From Streptomyces atratus (GTDB lineage: Bacteria > Actinomycetota > Actinomycetes > Streptomycetales > Streptomycetaceae), in assembly GCF_014648655.1 (NCBI RefSeq), contig NZ_BMRN01000004.1:1-64000 (forward strand): DNA of 64,000 nt, given 5' to 3'. The notes beneath the pieces are model-generated. The model did no database searches. It saw nothing but the letters and a program-made list of their open reading frames with translations, and was not told the origin of the DNA. Position 1 is the stretch's first letter, and every line of letters starts with the position of its first letter. The position numbers and the translations under genes are program-made. Of this stretch, positions 42,270 to 50,424 are shown one piece after another.

Positions 42270-42923
42270 GTGCGCGTACTCGTCGTGGAGGACGAGCAGC
42301 TGCTCGCCGATGCGGTGGCCACCGGATTGCGCCGTGAGGCCATGGCCGTCGACGTCGTGTACGACGGAGCCGCGGCTCTGGAGCGGGTCGAGGTCAACGA
42401 CTACGACGTCGTGGTGCTGGACCGGGACCTCCCCCTGGTGCACGGCGACGACGTCTGCCGCCGGATCGTCGAACTGGGCATGCCCACCCGGGTGCTCATG
42501 CTCACCGCGTCCGGGGACGTCAGCGACCGGGTGGAGGGGCTGGAGCTGGGCGCAGACGACTATCTGCCCAAGCCGTTCGCCTTCACCGAGCTCACCGCGC
42601 GGGTACGGGCGCTGGGCCGGCGTACGACGGTGGCCCTGCCGCCCGTCCTGGAGCGCGCCGGAATCAAGCTCGACCCCAACCGCCGAGAGGTCTTCCGGGG
42701 CGAGGCGGAGATCCAGCTCGCGCCGAAGGAATTTGCCGTGCTGGAGGTCCTGATGCGCAGCGAGGGCGCGGTCGTCTCGGCCGAGCAACTGCTGGAGAAG
42801 GCCTGGGACGAGAACACCGACCCGTTCACCAATGTCGTCCGGGTGACCGTCATGACGCTGCGCCGCAAACTCGGCGAACCGCCGGTGATCGTCACCGTGC
42901 CCGGCTCCGGCTACCGGATCTGA
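42270..42923 (+). CDS. cutR: Response regulator CutR (OmpR family)
   Basis: A 217-residue protein starting at GTG with GGAAGGAAAG upstream. The receiver domain (1-118) has the acidic pocket VVEDEQ, the phosphoacceptor region VVVLDRDLP, a LTASG segment and KPF. The winged-helix effector domain (about 125-217) contains LAPKEFAVLEVLMRSEG and VVRVTVMTLRRKL. The sequence and the adjacent kinase match the Streptomyces CutRS pair, reported to respond to secretion or envelope stress and to affect antibiotic production. cutS starts seven bases downstream, so the two are co-translated. Confidence 0.9.
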   Translation: MRVLVVEDEQLLADAVATGLRREAMAVDVVYDGAAALERVEVNDYDVVVLDRDLPLVHGDDVCRRIVELGMPTRVLMLTASGDVSDRVEGLELGADDYLPKPFAFTELTARVRALGRRTTVALPPVLERAGIKLDPNRREVFRGEAEIQLAPKEFAVLEVLMRSEGAVVSAEQLLEKAWDENTDPFTNVVRVTVMTLRRKLGEPPVIVTVPGSGYRI

Positions 42924-42929
42924 CGGCCG

Positions 42930-44159
42930 ATGCCCACCGTCCCGGCGCCGCCGACGGCGCCTCCGAAGCCCACCTGGGAGCCCAAACAGCAGGAGCCGCC
43001 GTACTGGCTGCGCCCGACCATCCGGATACGGCTCACGCTGCTGTACGGCGGCATGTTCCTGATCGCCGGCATCCTGCTGCTGGCGATCATCTACATGCTG
43101 GCCGCCCAGGCCCTCCAGGTCGGCAGCGAGCTGCCGTTCAAGATCGTGAGCGGCCAGGTCACCAGTGACGTGTGCAACTTCCACGGCATCACCACACCCG
43201 ACGCCGCCAACGCGGCCATGAACACCTGCGTCAACCACCAGCGCCAGCAGGCGCTGGACACCCTCCTCAACCGGTCGCTGCTGGCCCTGGTCGGCCTCAG
43301 CGTCATCGCCTTCGCCTTCGGCTACGCCATGGCGGGCCGGGTGCTCTCCCCGCTGGGCCGGATCACCCGCACCGCCCGCCAGGTGGCCGGAACGGATCTG
43401 TCCCGCCGGATCGAGCTGGACGGCCCGGACGACGAGCTGAAGGAGCTCGCCGACACCTTCGACGAGATGCTCGACCGCCTGGAGCGCGCCTTCACCGCCC
43501 AGCAGCGGTTCGTCGGAAATGCGTCGCACGAACTGCGGACCCCGCTCGCGATCAACCGCACGCTGCTGGAGGTCCATCTCTCCGATCCCCAGGTCCCGCC
43601 GGAGCTGAAGCAGCTCGGCAAGACCTTGCTGGCCACCAACGAGCGCAGTGAGCAGCTGGTCGAGGGCCTGCTGCTGCTCGCCCGCAGCGACAACCAGATC
43701 GTCGAGCGCAAACCGGTCGACCTCGCCGAGGTGGCCTCGCGCGCGATCGACCAGACGCGCGGCGAGGCCGAGGAGCGGGGCGTGGAGATCCGTGGCGAGC
43801 GGGCCCCGGCCGTCGTCCAGGGCAACGGCGTCCTGCTGGAGCGGATCGCGCTGAACCTCGTACAGAACGCTGTGCGCTACAACGTCGCGGAGGGGGGCTG
43901 GGTGGAGGTCACCACCGAGCTCCGTTCCGGCCAGGCCGTGCTGGTGGTCTCGAACACGGGCCCAGTGGTGCCTGCGTATGAGATCGACAACCTCTTCGAG
44001 CCCTTCAGGCGGCTGCGTACGGAGCGAACAGGCAGCGACAAGGGGGTGGGGCTCGGCCTGTCGATCGCGCGCTCTGTGGCGCGCGCTCACGGCGGCCGTA
44101 TCGTCGCGGAGCCCCGCGAGGGCGGTGGTCTCGTGATGCGCGTCTCACTGCCGGTCTGA
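42930..44159 (+). CDS. cutS: Sensor histidine kinase CutS
   Basis: A 409-residue protein. A Pro-rich cytoplasmic N-terminus is followed by helix 1 (about 33-57), a short extracytoplasmic sensor (about 58-112), helix 2 (about 113-135), a HAMP domain, the H-box NASHELRTPL (about 197-206), and an HATPase domain with N-box LVQNAVRYN and G-box GVGLGLSIA. The sensor has exactly two Cys, at about residues 82 and 100 (SDVCNFHG and NTCVNHQ). This suits the proposed redox or disulfide sensing of secretion stress. It pairs with CutR immediately upstream. Confidence 0.92.
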   Translation: MPTVPAPPTAPPKPTWEPKQQEPPYWLRPTIRIRLTLLYGGMFLIAGILLLAIIYMLAAQALQVGSELPFKIVSGQVTSDVCNFHGITTPDAANAAMNTCVNHQRQQALDTLLNRSLLALVGLSVIAFAFGYAMAGRVLSPLGRITRTARQVAGTDLSRRIELDGPDDELKELADTFDEMLDRLERAFTAQQRFVGNASHELRTPLAINRTLLEVHLSDPQVPPELKQLGKTLLATNERSEQLVEGLLLLARSDNQIVERKPVDLAEVASRAIDQTRGEAEERGVEIRGERAPAVVQGNGVLLERIALNLVQNAVRYNVAEGGWVEVTTELRSGQAVLVVSNTGPVVPAYEIDNLFEPFRRLRTERTGSDKGVGLGLSIARSVARAHGGRIVAEPREGGGLVMRVSLPV

Positions 44160-44242
44160 GAGGCTGGGCGGGGCGATACGTGCACCAATTATTTTGTTCG
44201 CTTTGAGCGGAATTTTCGGGACCTGCGCCCGAAGTTGCCGTG

Positions 44243-44256
44243 TGTGATCGATCACA
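44243..44256. promoter_or_regulatory. Crp-like palindrome TGTGATCGATCACA
   Basis: A perfect 14-bp palindrome. It fits the GTG-N6-CAC pattern described for the Streptomyces cAMP receptor protein (GTG-ATCGAT-CAC), although classical CRP sites have a two-base wider spacing. It lies 308 bp upstream of the DUF4193 start and 83 bp after cutS. Confidence 0.5.
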
Positions 44257-44303
44257 GGAGCGAATTTCTGAATGTCAACGCTCCGTGATCGGGCCCGTCA
44301 CCG

Positions 44304-44329
44304 GAAAACCCGCAAAAGTCGGGGTTTTC
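44304..44329 (+). terminator. Hairpin after cutS
   Basis: GAAAACCCG (44304-44312) pairs with CGGGGTTTTC (44320-44329) with one bulged base and a 7-nt loop. It is a plausible cutS terminator; the distal arm gives a short T-run. Confidence 0.5.
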
Positions 44330-44382
44330 GGGGTCCGATATCACGGGAAGTACACGGGGTGGCGCCCGTGAAGCGCGAGACC

Positions 44383-44400
44383 GGGACCGTGTACGGTCCC
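44383..44400. promoter_or_regulatory. 18-bp palindrome GGGACCGT-GT-ACGGTCCC
   Basis: A perfect inverted repeat with 8-bp arms and a 2-bp centre. The short centre suits a protein-binding site better than a terminator. It lies about 160 bp upstream of the DUF4193 start codon. Confidence 0.5.
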
Positions 44401-44407
44401 CATCGCC

Positions 44408-44443
44408 ACCCAAGGCGACCACTCCCGAGCGGTCCTTTTGGGT
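44408..44443 (+). terminator. Hairpin ACCCAAGG...CCTTTTGGGT in the DUF4193 leader
   Basis: ACCCAAGGCGACC (44408-44420) pairs with GGTCCTTTTGGGT (44431-44443) with small bulges. It is a terminator or attenuator candidate ahead of the DUF4193 gene. Confidence 0.4.
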
Positions 44444-44563
44444 GTCGATTGAGTAACAGACCTTGATGTGAGGCAAAATCTCCGCCTCAGGTCGGGCACA
44501 AGTCCGGCCTCTCACGCGTTACGTGCGCTGAGACACCGCAGACACCCAGAGGGGGAGAGCGAC

Positions 44564-44860
44564 ATGGCAACGGATTACGACACCCCACGCAAGACCGATG
44601 ACGACGTCGACCAGGACAGCCTTGAAGAGCTCAAGGCTCGCCGGAGCGACAAGACGGCGTCCGCCGTCGACGTCGACGAGTTCGACGCGGCCGAGGGACT
44701 GGAGCTGCCCGGAGCAGACCTGTCCAACGAAGAGCTGGCCGTAAGGGTCCTGCCCAAGCAAGCCGACGAGTTCACGTGCATGAGCTGCTTCCTCGTGCAC
44801 CACAGGAGCCAGTTGGCGCGCGAGAAGAACGGCCAGCCGATCTGCCGCGACTGCGACTAG
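44564..44860 (+). CDS. DUF4193 family zinc-ribbon protein
   Basis: A 98-residue protein started at ATG 44564 with GGGGGAG upstream. The N-terminal two-thirds is acidic (DDDVDQDSLEEL, then VDVDEFDAAEGLELPGADLS). The C-terminus has two Cys pairs (TCMSCFLVHH and CRDC), a small zinc ribbon. DUF4193 proteins are conserved across Actinobacteria; their molecular role is not established. The following gene starts 12 bp downstream. Confidence 0.9.
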   Translation: MATDYDTPRKTDDDVDQDSLEELKARRSDKTASAVDVDEFDAAEGLELPGADLSNEELAVRVLPKQADEFTCMSCFLVHHRSQLAREKNGQPICRDCD

Positions 44861-44872
44861 GTCGAACCGACC

Positions 44873-45844
44873 GTGGCAGGCGACACACCGTTCCGGAAGC
44901 GACGCTTGCGGCGCAAGAGGTCGTCGGAGGCGAATCAGGGCGGCACAGGCCCGGCAGAAGGCGTAGCAGCGCCTGCTGAGCGGTCCGCCCTGCCACCCTC
45001 CCCGGGTGCGTGGGACGACGAGCGGGGCCGGTCGGCCTCGCTCGAAGCAGTCACGGCAGTCACGGCAGTCGAAGGAGTTGAGGGAGTCGACACGGCCGAT
45101 GGGGCCGGACAGGTCGACAGGACGGAGTCCGTGACCGGGGCAGGCCGTCTGAGTTCAGTGAAACGGGGAGTACGCAAGGGTGGGGAGAGCGCCAAGGCAG
45201 CGATCGGTCATATCGCCGACCTGATCATCGAGACCGCTCCCCGCATCCCTGTGCGTGATCTCGCGACCCTGCGCAAGCAGTTCCCGGGCCTCGGGCCCGA
45301 GGAGCTCGCCGACAAGCTCATAGCGGGCGCGAGCAAGGCCACAGCAACCGTCGGCGCCGGTATCGGCGCGGCGGCCATGATGCCCGTACCACCCGCCATG
45401 CTCGCCGAACTGGCGGCGGAGATCACCGGTGTGGCCGCGATCGAGATGAAGCTCGTCGCCGAACTGCACGAGGTCTACGGGCTGCGCCCGCCGGGCGGGC
45501 TCACCCACCGTTCCACCGCCTACCTCACGTCCTGGACGGAGGAGCGCGGTATCGATGTCACCCAGCCCGCGACGATCAATGCGGCGCTGGGCGGCCAGAT
45601 GAGGCGTGAGCTGCGCCAGCAGGTCACGAAGCGCATGGTGCGCGATCTGCCGAACCTCTTCCCGTTCATGGTCGGCGCCGCAGTCGGCGCGATGATGAAC
45701 CGGCGCGACACCAGAAAGCTTGCCGAACGGGTCAGGAAGGACCTGCGCAAGCGCCGGATCCCCTGGGACCGGCTTCCGGAGCTGCCTCCGCTGGAGCGGC
45801 CGGGGGGCCTGCGCAAGGATCTCCCGGGCGAGCTGGAGAGCTAG
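44873..45844 (+). CDS. Conserved hypothetical protein with helical Ala/Gly-rich domain
   Basis: A 323-residue protein starting at GTG. The first 95 residues are basic then low-complexity (Arg/Lys, then Ala/Thr/Val/Glu repeats such as AVTAVTAVEGVEGVDT). Residues about 105-290 are helical: IGHIADLIIETAPRIPVRDL, GAGIGAAAMMPVPPAMLAEL and AAIEMKLVAELHEVYGL, then a Gly-rich GAAVGAMMNRR turn. The middle recalls EcsC-like proteins, but this is weak. It probably shares a transcript with the DUF4193 gene and ends in a shared terminator. Function unknown. Confidence 0.85.
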   Translation: MAGDTPFRKRRLRRKRSSEANQGGTGPAEGVAAPAERSALPPSPGAWDDERGRSASLEAVTAVTAVEGVEGVDTADGAGQVDRTESVTGAGRLSSVKRGVRKGGESAKAAIGHIADLIIETAPRIPVRDLATLRKQFPGLGPEELADKLIAGASKATATVGAGIGAAAMMPVPPAMLAELAAEITGVAAIEMKLVAELHEVYGLRPPGGLTHRSTAYLTSWTEERGIDVTQPATINAALGGQMRRELRQQVTKRMVRDLPNLFPFMVGAAVGAMMNRRDTRKLAERVRKDLRKRRIPWDRLPELPPLERPGGLRKDLPGELES

Positions 45845-45900
45845 GGCATCCAGGCGCCCGACAGGGCCTGTGGGGCCGAGAGGGGCCGCCTGGATGCCCT
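45843..45900. terminator. Bidirectional terminator, 14-bp perfect arms
   Basis: AGGGCATCCAGGCG (45843-45856) and CGCCTGGATGCCCT (45887-45900) are exact complements around a 30-nt GC-rich loop. It lies between convergent genes and overlaps the upstream stop codon. Confidence 0.65.
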
Positions 45901-45922
45901 CCGAAGGAGACAAGCCCCGAAG

Positions 45923-46378
45923 CTAGGCCCGCACCGCGCTGAGCGCTGCGACCAGGGCCTGCGGCTCGCGGGTCGACAGATAGAGGTACGGAGTCGGGTC
46001 CTGCGGGTCGGTGACCTCCACCCGGACCGCCGTCGGGATGTAGCTGCGCAGCAGCATGAACGCGCGGGTGTCCGCCTTGTACGAGCGCCACGCGCGCGCC
46101 TCCTCCGCCTCCAGTACCTCGGCCCCGCCGAGCGCCGTCACCGGAATCCGCGCGTCGCCGGCCACCAGGGCGCCCGCCACCACCCGGATCCTGGCCGAAC
46201 CGTACGAGCTCACCGCGACCGCCGACAGGGCTGTTCCGCCCACCAGACCGGCCAGCAGGGGCAGGGTGCCGAGCGGCAGCAGCATCAGGGCACAGGCGAT
46301 GCCGACCAGGAAGGCGATGAGCCACCACGAACGGGGCGCGGTCAGTCGTTCGTCGAAAGGCGGGGTGGAAGGCTGCAT
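45923..46378 (-). CDS. DUF3093 family membrane protein
   Basis: A 151-residue protein. The N-terminus FDERLTAPRSWW leads into two membrane helices (about 18-58: LIAFLVGIACALMLLPLG, then LAGLVGGTALSAVAVSSYG). A soluble domain follows with YIPTAVRVEVTDPQDPTPYLYLSTR, characteristic of DUF3093. The function of the family is unknown. It is divergent from the thioesterase gene (58 bp between starts) and neighbours dut, as is usual in Streptomyces. Confidence 0.88.
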   Translation of the reverse strand: MQPSTPPFDERLTAPRSWWLIAFLVGIACALMLLPLGTLPLLAGLVGGTALSAVAVSSYGSARIRVVAGALVAGDARIPVTALGGAEVLEAEEARAWRSYKADTRAFMLLRSYIPTAVRVEVTDPQDPTPYLYLSTREPQALVAALSAVRA

Positions 46379-46436
46379 GAACCCAAGCTTGGCACGGCGC
46401 GACCTGCGTGTGGCCGCGCGGGTAAGGTCTGCGCCT

Positions 46437-47021
46437 GTGAGTGGAACATCTGTGGCTCTGAAGCCCCCGGCCGACGCGGTGAAACCGGTCCGGCACCCCG
46501 AAGCCCCGGCCCCCGGCGAACTCCTCGGCGCGCACTACGATCACTGTTTCGGGTGCGGCGAAGGACAGCCGCACGGGCTGCACCTCCAGGCGCGGGCCGG
46601 CGAGGGTGTCAGAATCACCGCCGAGTTCACCGTGAAGGCGGCCCACCAGGGCGCCCCGGGCCTGGCCCACGGTGGCGTCCTGGCCACCGCGCTGGACGAG
46701 ACGCTCGGCTCGCTGAACTGGCTGCTGCGGGTGATCGCGGTGACCGGGCGGCTGGAGACCGACTTCGTGCGCCCGGTGCCCGTGGACACCGTGCTGCACC
46801 TGGATGCCGAGGTCACCGCGGTGCACGGCCGGAAGATCTACTCCCGGGCGACCGGCCGGATCGGCGGCCCGGACGGACCGGTGGCGGTCCGTGCCGAGGC
46901 CCTCTTCGTCGAGGTCAAGGTCGACCACTTCATCGAGAACGGCCGCCCGGCCGAGATCCAGGCAGCGATGGCCGATCCGGACCAGACCAAGCGCGTCCGT
47001 GCGTTCGAGGTGAATCCCTGA
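46437..47021 (+). CDS. PaaI-family thioesterase (hotdog fold)
   Basis: A 194-residue protein starting at GTG 46437. It carries YDHCFGCGEGQPHGLHLQ, then the hotdog signature GLAHGGVLATALDETLG, with His and Asp/Glu typical of acyl-CoA thioesterases, and ends with ALFVEVKVDHF. It likely hydrolyses an acyl-CoA in the cytoplasm; the acyl group is unknown. Its stop overlaps the dut start (TGATG), so the two are translationally coupled. Confidence 0.88.
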   Translation: MSGTSVALKPPADAVKPVRHPEAPAPGELLGAHYDHCFGCGEGQPHGLHLQARAGEGVRITAEFTVKAAHQGAPGLAHGGVLATALDETLGSLNWLLRVIAVTGRLETDFVRPVPVDTVLHLDAEVTAVHGRKIYSRATGRIGGPDGPVAVRAEALFVEVKVDHFIENGRPAEIQAAMADPDQTKRVRAFEVNP

Positions 47022-47554
47022 TGCGTCACCCCGTAGACGTACTTATCCGCCGTGTCGACCCGGACGTGCCGATTCCGGCCTACGGACACCCGGGCGACGC
47101 CGGGGTCGATCTGGTGACCACCGAGGCCACCGAACTTGCCCCGGGCGAGCGGGCTGTGCTGCCCACCGGGGTGTCGATCGCACTGCCCGACGGATACGCC
47201 GCGTTCGTGCACCCGCGGTCCGGCCTTGCCGCGCGCTGCGGAGTCGCTCTTGTGAATGCCCCGGGGACGGTTGATGCCGGGTACCGTGGAGAGATCAAGG
47301 TGATCGTCATCAATCTCGACCCGCGCGAGCCCGTGCGGTTCGAGCGGTTCGACCGGATTGCCCAACTGGTCGTCCAGCAGGTCGAGAAGGTGCGCTTCCA
47401 CGAAGTGGCGGAGCTACCCGGCTCGGCCCGCGGTGAGGGAGGCTTCGGATCCACCGGAGGGCATGCTTCCGGTGATGTTGATGGCGTCAGGGGCGGGATT
47501 ACCCAGGGCGGGAACAGCTACGCTTCGGTCGTACCCGACCGGGAAGGACAGTGA
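47021..47554 (+). CDS. dut: dUTP diphosphatase
   Basis: A 177-residue protein. The trimeric dUTPase motifs are present in order: DAGVDLVT (motif 1), HPRSGLAARCGV (motif 2), NAPGTVDAGYRGEIKVIVIN (motif 3, with catalytic Asp and Tyr), FDRIAQLVVQ (motif 4) and RGEGGFGSTGGH (motif 5). It converts dUTP to dUMP and keeps uracil out of DNA. The C-terminus has about 25 extra residues after motif 5. It is coupled to the thioesterase gene upstream and one base from the DUF3710 gene downstream. Confidence 0.95.
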   Translation: MRHPVDVLIRRVDPDVPIPAYGHPGDAGVDLVTTEATELAPGERAVLPTGVSIALPDGYAAFVHPRSGLAARCGVALVNAPGTVDAGYRGEIKVIVINLDPREPVRFERFDRIAQLVVQQVEKVRFHEVAELPGSARGEGGFGSTGGHASGDVDGVRGGITQGGNSYASVVPDREGQ

Positions 47555-47555
47555 C

Positions 47556-48329
47556 GTGTTCGGACGTCGCAAGAAGAGTGGTTCCGCCGAGGACGTGGCG
47601 GACGAAGCGCGCGAGGCCGAGCAGGTCGTCGACGAGCTCGATGACGCCGATGGAGCCGACAGCGGCTCGCGTCGGGTGAATCTCCCGCCGGCGCCGCGGC
47701 CGGACGGACCGTGGGACATCACCGAGGTCTCCCAGCCCGGCGAGGGCCGGGTCGACCTGGGTGGCGTCTTCGTGCCCGGCGTCGAGGGCATGGAGCTGCG
47801 CGTCGAGGTGGCCGGTGACGCGATCGTCGCCGCGACCGTGGTGCTGCGCGACAGCGCCATCCAGCTGCAGGCCTTCGCCGCCCCCAAGAAGGAGGGCATC
47901 TGGGGCGAGGTCCGCGAGGAGATCGCCTCCGGCATCACCCAGCAGGGCGGGATCATCGACGAGGTCGAGGGTCCGCTGGGCTGGGAGCTGCGTGCCCAGG
48001 TCCCCGTACAGCTCCCGGACGGGACGAACGGCGTGCAGCTGGTGCGCTTCGTCGGCGTCGACGGTCCGCGCTGGTTCCTGCGCGGAGTGATCTCCGGCCA
48101 GGGTGCCGTACAGCCGGAGGCCGCGGGGCTGCTGGAGACGATCTTCCGGGACACCGTGGTCGTCCGTGGCGAGGGCCCGATGGCGCCGCGCGACCCGATC
48201 GTCCTCAAGCTCCCCGACGACGCCCAGATGGTGCCCGAGGGCGTCCAGCAGGAGAACCAGGAGGGCTCGAAGTTCTCCGGTGGCATGGGCCAGCTCCAGC
48301 GCGGACCCGAGATCACCGAGGTGCGCTGA
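47556..48329 (+). CDS. DUF3710 family protein
   Basis: A 257-residue protein starting at GTG 47556 with GGGAAGGA upstream. The N-terminus is basic (VFGRRKKSG), then strongly acidic. The conserved domain (about 50-215) includes RVDLGGVFVPGVEGMELRVE and QAFAAPKKEGIWGEVREEIA, then GPRWFLRGVISG. DUF3710 is a conserved actinobacterial family of unknown role, usually next to dut. A strong terminator follows, ending the thioesterase-dut-DUF3710 unit. Confidence 0.9.
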   Translation: MFGRRKKSGSAEDVADEAREAEQVVDELDDADGADSGSRRVNLPPAPRPDGPWDITEVSQPGEGRVDLGGVFVPGVEGMELRVEVAGDAIVAATVVLRDSAIQLQAFAAPKKEGIWGEVREEIASGITQQGGIIDEVEGPLGWELRAQVPVQLPDGTNGVQLVRFVGVDGPRWFLRGVISGQGAVQPEAAGLLETIFRDTVVVRGEGPMAPRDPIVLKLPDDAQMVPEGVQQENQEGSKFSGGMGQLQRGPEITEVR

Positions 48330-48359
48330 GCTGATACGGGCAGCCGCCCGGCACAGCTG

Positions 48360-48411
48360 AAGGCCGTTGGGCCGTACCCCCTTTCCAGGGAGTACGGCCC
48401 ACCGGCCTTTT
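48360..48411 (+). terminator. Rho-independent-type terminator after the DUF3710 gene
   Basis: AAGGCCG (48360-48366) and GGGCCGTAC (48369-48377) pair with GTACGGCCC (48392-48400) and CGGCCTT (48403-48409), with small internal loops. The distal arm runs into TTTT. Confidence 0.8.
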
Positions 48412-48433
48412 CTGCGCCCGGGGCGCACGACAG

Positions 48434-48466
48434 GGCGCGTATGGGGCGCGTATGGGGCACGTATGT
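48434..48466. repeat. Three 11-bp tandem repeats upstream of kdp
   Basis: GGCGCGTATGG (48434-48444), GGCGCGTATGG (48445-48455) and GGCACGTATGT (48456-48466). The 11-bp period places each copy on the same face of the helix. They lie about 117 bp upstream of the first kdp micro-ORF and may be KdpE or other regulator binding sites. Confidence 0.6.
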
Positions 48467-48582
48467 GCACCGTCAAGGGCCCGCCCTTCCCCGTAAGGAA
48501 GCCATCAACGCAGGCCGGGACGGCTGTGACGCGAGGTTTGCTCATGAGGTCCGAGAATCCGTACCTCATCTAGGAGCACACG

Positions 48583-48666
48583 ATGGCCGATGTGGCCTTC
48601 GTCGTCACCACGATCGCGGTGTTCGCGTTGGTGGCTCTCGTCGCCAAGGGGGTGGCGAAGCTGTGA
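48583..48666 (+). CDS. 27-residue membrane microprotein ahead of kdpF
   Basis: ATG at 48583 has TAGGAG seven to eight bases upstream. The product MADVAFVVTTIAVFALVALV with a basic Lys-rich tail is a single membrane helix. Its TGA (48664-48666) overlaps the kdpF GTG start (48663-48665), so kdpF translation should depend on it. KdpF itself is also a one-helix protein that stabilises KdpABC. A second small Kdp accessory helix or a leader peptide is inferred. Confidence 0.65.
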   Translation: MADVAFVVTTIAVFALVALVAKGVAKL

Positions 48667-48752
48667 CTGCCGAGAACATTGTCGGTCTGATCGTGGCCGT
48701 TGCCCTGTTGGGCTATCTCGTCCTCGCCCTTCTGTACCCGGAGAGGTTCTGA
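48663..48752 (+). CDS. kdpF: K+-transporting ATPase subunit KdpF
   Basis: A 29-residue single-helix protein: starts [20 protein letters not shown] and ends LLYPERF, the hallmark KdpF ending. It starts at GTG overlapping the microprotein stop and is followed by kdpA eight bases on. KdpF is a small accessory subunit that stabilises the KdpFABC complex in the membrane. Confidence 0.93.
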   Translation: MTAENIVGLIVAVALLGYLVLALLYPERF

Positions 48753-48759
48753 GCCCGAT

Positions 48760-50424
48760 ATGAGCCCCGTCCTCGCTGGTGTGCTCCAGCTGCTCGCGCT
48801 CGTTGTGGCGCTGGGTCTGGCGTACCGTCCGCTCGGCGACTACATGGCCGGCGTCTACTCCTCGAAGAAGCACCTCCGGGTGGAGAAGTGGATATACAAG
48901 GCCATCGGTGCCAATCCGAACACGGAGATGCGCTGGCCCGCGTATCTGCGTGGGGTGCTCGCCTTCTCTGCGGTGAGCGTCCTCTTCCTTTATTTGCTGC
49001 AGCGGGTGCAGGGCAGTCTGCCCGGCTCGCTGGGCTTTTCCTCGATCGACCCCGATCAGGCGTTCAACACGGCGGCGTCGTTCGTCGCGAACACCAACTG
49101 GCAGTCGTACTACGGCGAGCAGGCCATGGGCCATGTCGTCCAGACCGGCGGCCTGGCGGTGCAGAACTTCGTCTCGGCCGCCGTCGGTATCGCCGTCGCG
49201 GTGGCGCTGGTACGTGGCTTCGCCCGCTCCCGCACGGGTGAGCTGGGCAATTTCTGGTCCGACCTGGTGCGCGGCACGGTACGGATCCTGATTCCGATCT
49301 CCGTGATCGGGGCGCTGGTGCTCGTGGCCTGTGGTGCGATCCAGAACTTCTCCGGCATCCATGAGGTCGGGCAGTTCATGGGCGGCTCGCAGCAGTGGAA
49401 CGGTGGCGCGGTGGCCTCGCAGGAGGTCATCAAGGAGCTGGGTACGAATGGCGGCGGCTACTTCAATGCCAATGCGTCCCACCCGTTCGAGAACCCCAAC
49501 GGGCTGTCGAACCTCTTCGAGATCTTTCTGATCCTGGTGATTCCGTTCGCGCTGACCCGCACGTTCGGGCGGATGGTCGGTTCGCTGAAGCAGGGCTACG
49601 CGATCCTGGCGGCGATGGGCATCATCTGGCTCGGGTTCAGCGCGCTGATGATGTGGACGGAATTCGCCCACCACGGGCCCGCTTTCGATATTGCGGGCGG
49701 GGCGATGGAGGGCAAGGAGACCCGGTTCGGGATCGGTGGCTCCTCGATCTTCGCGGTGGCCACGACGCTGACATCGACGGGTGCGGTGAACTCGTTCCAT
49801 TCCTCGTTCACGGGCTTCGGCGGCGGGATCACGATGCTGGGCATGCAGCTCGGTGAGATCGCTCCCGGTGGTACGGGGTCGGGGCTCTACGGAATGCTGA
49901 TCATGGCGATCATCGCGGTGTTCATCGCCGGTCTGATGGTCGGCCGTACGCCGGAATACCTGGGGAAGAAGATCGGCACGCGGGAGATCAAGTTCGCGGC
50001 CTGCTACATCCTGGTCACGCCGACTCTGGTGCTGTGCTTCACCGCCGCGGCGATGGCCCTGCCCACCCCGCCCCACTCGATGACGAATACAGGGGCTCAC
50101 GGCTTCTCGGAGATCCTGTACGCCTACACCTCCGGCGCCAACAACAACGGCTCGGCGTTCGCCGGACTCAACGCGGACACCCAGTGGTTCAACACGACGA
50201 TCGGCCTGGCGATGCTGCTGGGCCGGTTCCTGCCGATGGTGTTCGTGCTGGCGCTGGCCGGCTCGCTCGCCGAGCAGAAGCCCGTACCGGCGACCGTGGG
50301 AACCCTGGGCACGCACAAGCCGCTGTTCAGCGGGCTGCTGGTCGGCACGATCCTGATCATCACCGGGCTGACCTACTTCCCGGCACTCGCGCTGGGGCCG
50401 CTGGCCGAAGGGCTGGCGTCATGA
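48760..50424 (+). CDS. kdpA: K+-transporting ATPase subunit KdpA
   Basis: A 554-residue protein with about ten membrane helices. Selectivity-filter-type segments are visible: [33 protein letters not shown] and [11 protein letters not shown]. KdpA is the channel-like K+-binding subunit of the high-affinity KdpFABC pump, expressed under K+ limitation or osmotic stress. Its end overlaps kdpB by an ATGA. Confidence 0.97.
   Translation: MSPVLAGVLQLLALVVALGLAYRPLGDYMAGVYSSKKHLRVEKWIYKAIGANPNTEMRWPAYLRGVLAFSAVSVLFLYLLQRVQGSLPGSLGFSSIDPDQAFNTAASFVANTNWQSYYGEQAMGHVVQTGGLAVQNFVSAAVGIAVAVALVRGFARSRTGELGNFWSDLVRGTVRILIPISVIGALVLVACGAIQNFSGIHEVGQFMGGSQQWNGGAVASQEVIKELGTNGGGYFNANASHPFENPNGLSNLFEIFLILVIPFALTRTFGRMVGSLKQGYAILAAMGIIWLGFSALMMWTEFAHHGPAFDIAGGAMEGKETRFGIGGSSIFAVATTLTSTGAVNSFHSSFTGFGGGITMLGMQLGEIAPGGTGSGLYGMLIMAIIAVFIAGLMVGRTPEYLGKKIGTREIKFAACYILVTPTLVLCFTAAAMALPTPPHSMTNTGAHGFSEILYAYTSGANNNGSAFAGLNADTQWFNTTIGLAMLLGRFLPMVFVLALAGSLAEQKPVPATVGTLGTHKPLFSGLLVGTILIITGLTYFPALALGPLAEGLAS

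Larger units (their letters stand above)
44160..44563. other. 404-bp structured region between cutS and the DUF4193 gene
   Basis: No gene is supported, but the DNA is full of symmetry: a Crp-like palindrome (44243-44256), a hairpin at 44304-44329, an 18-bp palindrome at 44383-44400 and a hairpin at 44408-44443. It is AT-richer than its surroundings at 44180-44290. It should hold the cutS terminator and the DUF4193 promoter and leader. Confidence 0.6.

Noticed and set aside
48400..48582. c-di-AMP (ydaO) riboswitch upstream of kdp
   Set aside because: K+ transport genes often carry this riboswitch, but the conserved ydaO core elements were not recognised here; only 11-bp repeats and a weak hairpin are present.
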